64,000 nucleotides of DNA from Neodiprion pinetum. Taxonomy: Eukaryota; Arthropoda; Insecta; Hymenoptera; Diprionidae. The notes below the pieces were generated by a model. That model was not told the origin of the DNA. It saw only the letters and a list, made by a program, of their open reading frames with translations, and made no database searches. The stretch is from contig NC_060234.1 of the NCBI RefSeq assembly GCF_021155775.2, positions 4,927,283 to 4,991,282 on the forward strand, read 5' to 3'. Made by a program: the position numbers and the translations under genes. This document shows positions 61,546-64,000 of this stretch, piece after piece; position 1 is the stretch's first letter; the number at the start of each line of letters is the position of its first letter.

Positions 61546-64000
61546 CGACCACCGCGGAACGCTGCAGAGGGTCTCAATCCCGAGTAAGGAGGATCGTGTC
61601 CAGTGGACCGCAATGGTCAGATAAACGAGAAAGCGTAGCGAGGTCCATTCCACGTTTTCTCTCGATACGAGGTGGTCTGCAGCCCTTAGCAAGGCTTGGT
61701 CCCGGGAAATGTCCTCCGACCCACAAGGCGCGTCGACCTCCTTAGAGACGTACACATAGGTATATGAGTGCAGTCCCTCGTCTCTGCTATAAGGTACCCA
61801 CTTCTTCTTTCCTTTATTGCCATAGTTCACCGCTTGCGGAAATTATGGGGTCTTAACTTTGCCCATATTTTCTTATCGGGAAAAACGGCTCCGCGAGATA
61901 GCCTCAGGGTTATATTATTGCCCTGCGTATATATACACATATATATGTACATGTATATAGACACATAGTATTTTCGCTCAGTATGAGGTATTGGAAAGAG
62001 ACCCCGATTACGTCAGCTACTCCCTTTCTCAATTAACCAGTCGTTATCCGCCACTCGACGTTTCTTTGCATTTTGCGTTGAGGGAAACCCGTCTGAGCCG
62101 GCTTCAAGACGTCTTGATTAATTGCTGCATCGTTTTCAGCTGTTCCAAAGCTGTCTCATAGAGAAGAAGAGTGCTTTTTGAATGGAACTTGACCGTTTTC
62201 TGGGAATTTCATTACACTGGCTACTCCTCATACCATTTCGCAACAAGCAGCCACTTATGGTATCCAGCTCAGACGTTCCAGTCTAGGGGTGAGTAAACAT
62301 TGAGAAGTAGTGAATTTTATACAGACGGTGTTGCTTCGTAGTGAAAACCTTTTCGTTACAATCTTTCGTCGCAATGAGCGAATGTGGTGGATTAATGATG
62401 AGCGAAGATCAATGGGGGATAATCCCCTGAAGAGGATCGTTCACTCCTCGGTTTCGGAGTCTGGCGGGTATTTTCAAGGTAGACGTAGGAATCGATGCTG
62501 ACGGATGAGAGGTCTTGGCTTATCGGGAATGACGTACAGATCGGATTACCGACGGGTTCGAAAATCAGGATGGCTCTTGAGCGAAGAGCATTAAGCCCTG
62601 ACTCGCGGCGTTCATTCTGTCGAACGTCATTGTGTATTTTAAACGAGGCGTCAAGTGTCTCTTTGGAAATCGCCGATCGAAACGAGGTAGTGAAAAACGT
62701 GGAAGCCTCGCTTGAAACTTCTTCAAATCGGGAAAGATTAGATCATTCCTCGTTTATACCATTCGGCTGAGTCTCTCTTGGGACCGAAGCCGCCAACTTG
62801 GGTCTCCGATCTCATTCTAAGTTCGGTAACTCGATTCCTCCCTACAGAAAAGGATTCGCCCCTTGATCGATTTCCATAAAAATAAAACAGAAAGTAAAAA
62901 CTCGATTTTTTTTTTTTATCGCCTTGGAATTATTTTCACAGAATGGGGCAAAACCCTGGCACCGATTTTCGTCTGCGCAATTTCTGGCTAAACTTAGGAC
63001 GTAAAAGTGGCAGAGCCAGTTTCTTCCTTCGTTCTCGGAATGAAAGAGAGCGAGGGTGTAAAGCGAGGCTACATTCCAACGGAACATTTTCGTCCCGTTT
63101 CGAAAGCCGAGAGACAAAGAGAGAGAGAAAACTCGGTGTGAATTAGGGGAGAATTAGTATCGAACTCGAGACACAACCGTCTCGGCGCCACGCAGTTCGT
63201 ATAATTATCGACTTTGCAAAGTTCAACTTTGCCAAATTTCCTCGCGTTATGGGCGCAAGGAACCAAGTGCGTTACAAAGATCCAACCGAGAATGAGAATT
63301 TCCTTTAAAGGTGTGTGTATTATGTATACCCGAGATACACGTGTACACCGTCTTTGGCATGCCGACCGACGGGGACGTAGAGCTCGGAAAACCTGTTGTT
63401 TTAATTAAGGCTAAGTAAAATGGCTTTGCGGGATTCAACTCCTTCTTCGTGATGCTCGTGATAATGAACGCTGGGCTATTAGCGAGAATCACCGCCGAGC
63501 TTCGTTACTCCGAATTTTTACGAACAATACTTTACTCCTCGAGTTTATTTTATCTAGAACCGAATGCAGCTACAATTTAAACGCCAATGACGATATTACG
63601 AATATTTGACCATAACCTCATTCTTTCATTATTTTTTTCCACCACAAAGTTTGACTGATTCCGATTCCTACAAAAAGCTGCTGAATAAGCGACGTGGAAC
63701 TTTTTTGTATCGGTCTTCATCGCTGTTTTGTCCTCTATTTGTCAAAAAGTTTTCCCAGGTTCAGGACAGTTGTAGTAGCGAAGGTTTTACTTCTCTTAGA
63801 AAAAGTATCTTATATCCCATAATTCTGACGTCTATATACTTTCCAGGATCTTTACGGAAGTTTCTTTATTTTATTTATTTTTTTTTTTTTCGGCAAAATC
63901 TTTTTTTATCACATGGGCATGAAAAGTTGAGCTTTGCGTAACAGTTTAGCGGGACGAAAGTAGTCAATTTCATCTTAGTTTCGTGAAGATAGGTTCGCGC
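61546..64000. other. Non-coding or unresolved DNA to the right edge
   Basis: No supported gene. A 91-codon plus-strand frame with an ATG at 62495 reads like protein but has no domain and no splice support. A TA/CA-rich palindromic tract lies near 61928-61968. Confidence 0.35.

Overview
The window reads as insect nuclear DNA: AT-rich, gene-sparse, dense in microsatellites and short non-autonomous transposons. Its genes are interrupted by small introns (74 to about 290 bp where I could place both ends) with standard GT-AG ends and matching codon phases. Gene content (an MNS1 ciliary protein, a THAP plus C2H2 zinc-finger protein) and compact introns fit an insect. Hymenoptera is a reasonable guess, but nothing seen here proves the order. 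There is no bacterial-style operon, no CRISPR array, and no rRNA or tRNA gene that I can support.

Well-supported genes. On the minus strand, two genes lie head to tail: a 743-residue THAP/C2H2 zinc-finger protein (22888 down to 20046, five exons) and, about 0.9 kb further on, a 383-residue protein with an N-terminal hydrophobic segment and no recognised family (19132 down to 17905, two exons). On the plus strand, 47731-49530 encodes a three-exon, 473-residue MNS1 orthologue, a microtubule-inner protein of motile cilia and sperm tails. A smaller two-exon plus-strand gene (39800-40345, 144 residues, basic with a helical C-terminus) is reconstructed from phase-matched splice sites and a poly(A) signal. 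At the left edge the minus strand is open from about position 394 off the end of the window and carries an FRPW motif, so it probably holds the first coding exon of a nuclear regulator.

Weaker candidates. Several exon-like pieces combine a good acceptor with a coding-like frame but have no recognised product: 10856-10958 (+), 31452-31667 (-), 44919-45072 (-), 51956-52937 (+, three phase-compatible exons) and 56998-57161 (+). They are listed with low confidence.

Repeats. At least seven dispersed families are visible by eye. Three are fold-back elements (1583-1957, 17148-17510, 55855-56412). Others are short inverted-repeat elements present two or three times. A 114-bp minisatellite lies at 61094-61545. 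Simple repeats are frequent. A nested perfect palindrome at 5075-5145 looks like the product of a template switch. The rest appears to be intronic or intergenic DNA. I found no evidence for a novel multi-gene system; the most unusual items are the 11-residue repeat tract in the THAP protein, the nested palindrome, and the minisatellite whose units carry splice-acceptor-like sequences.
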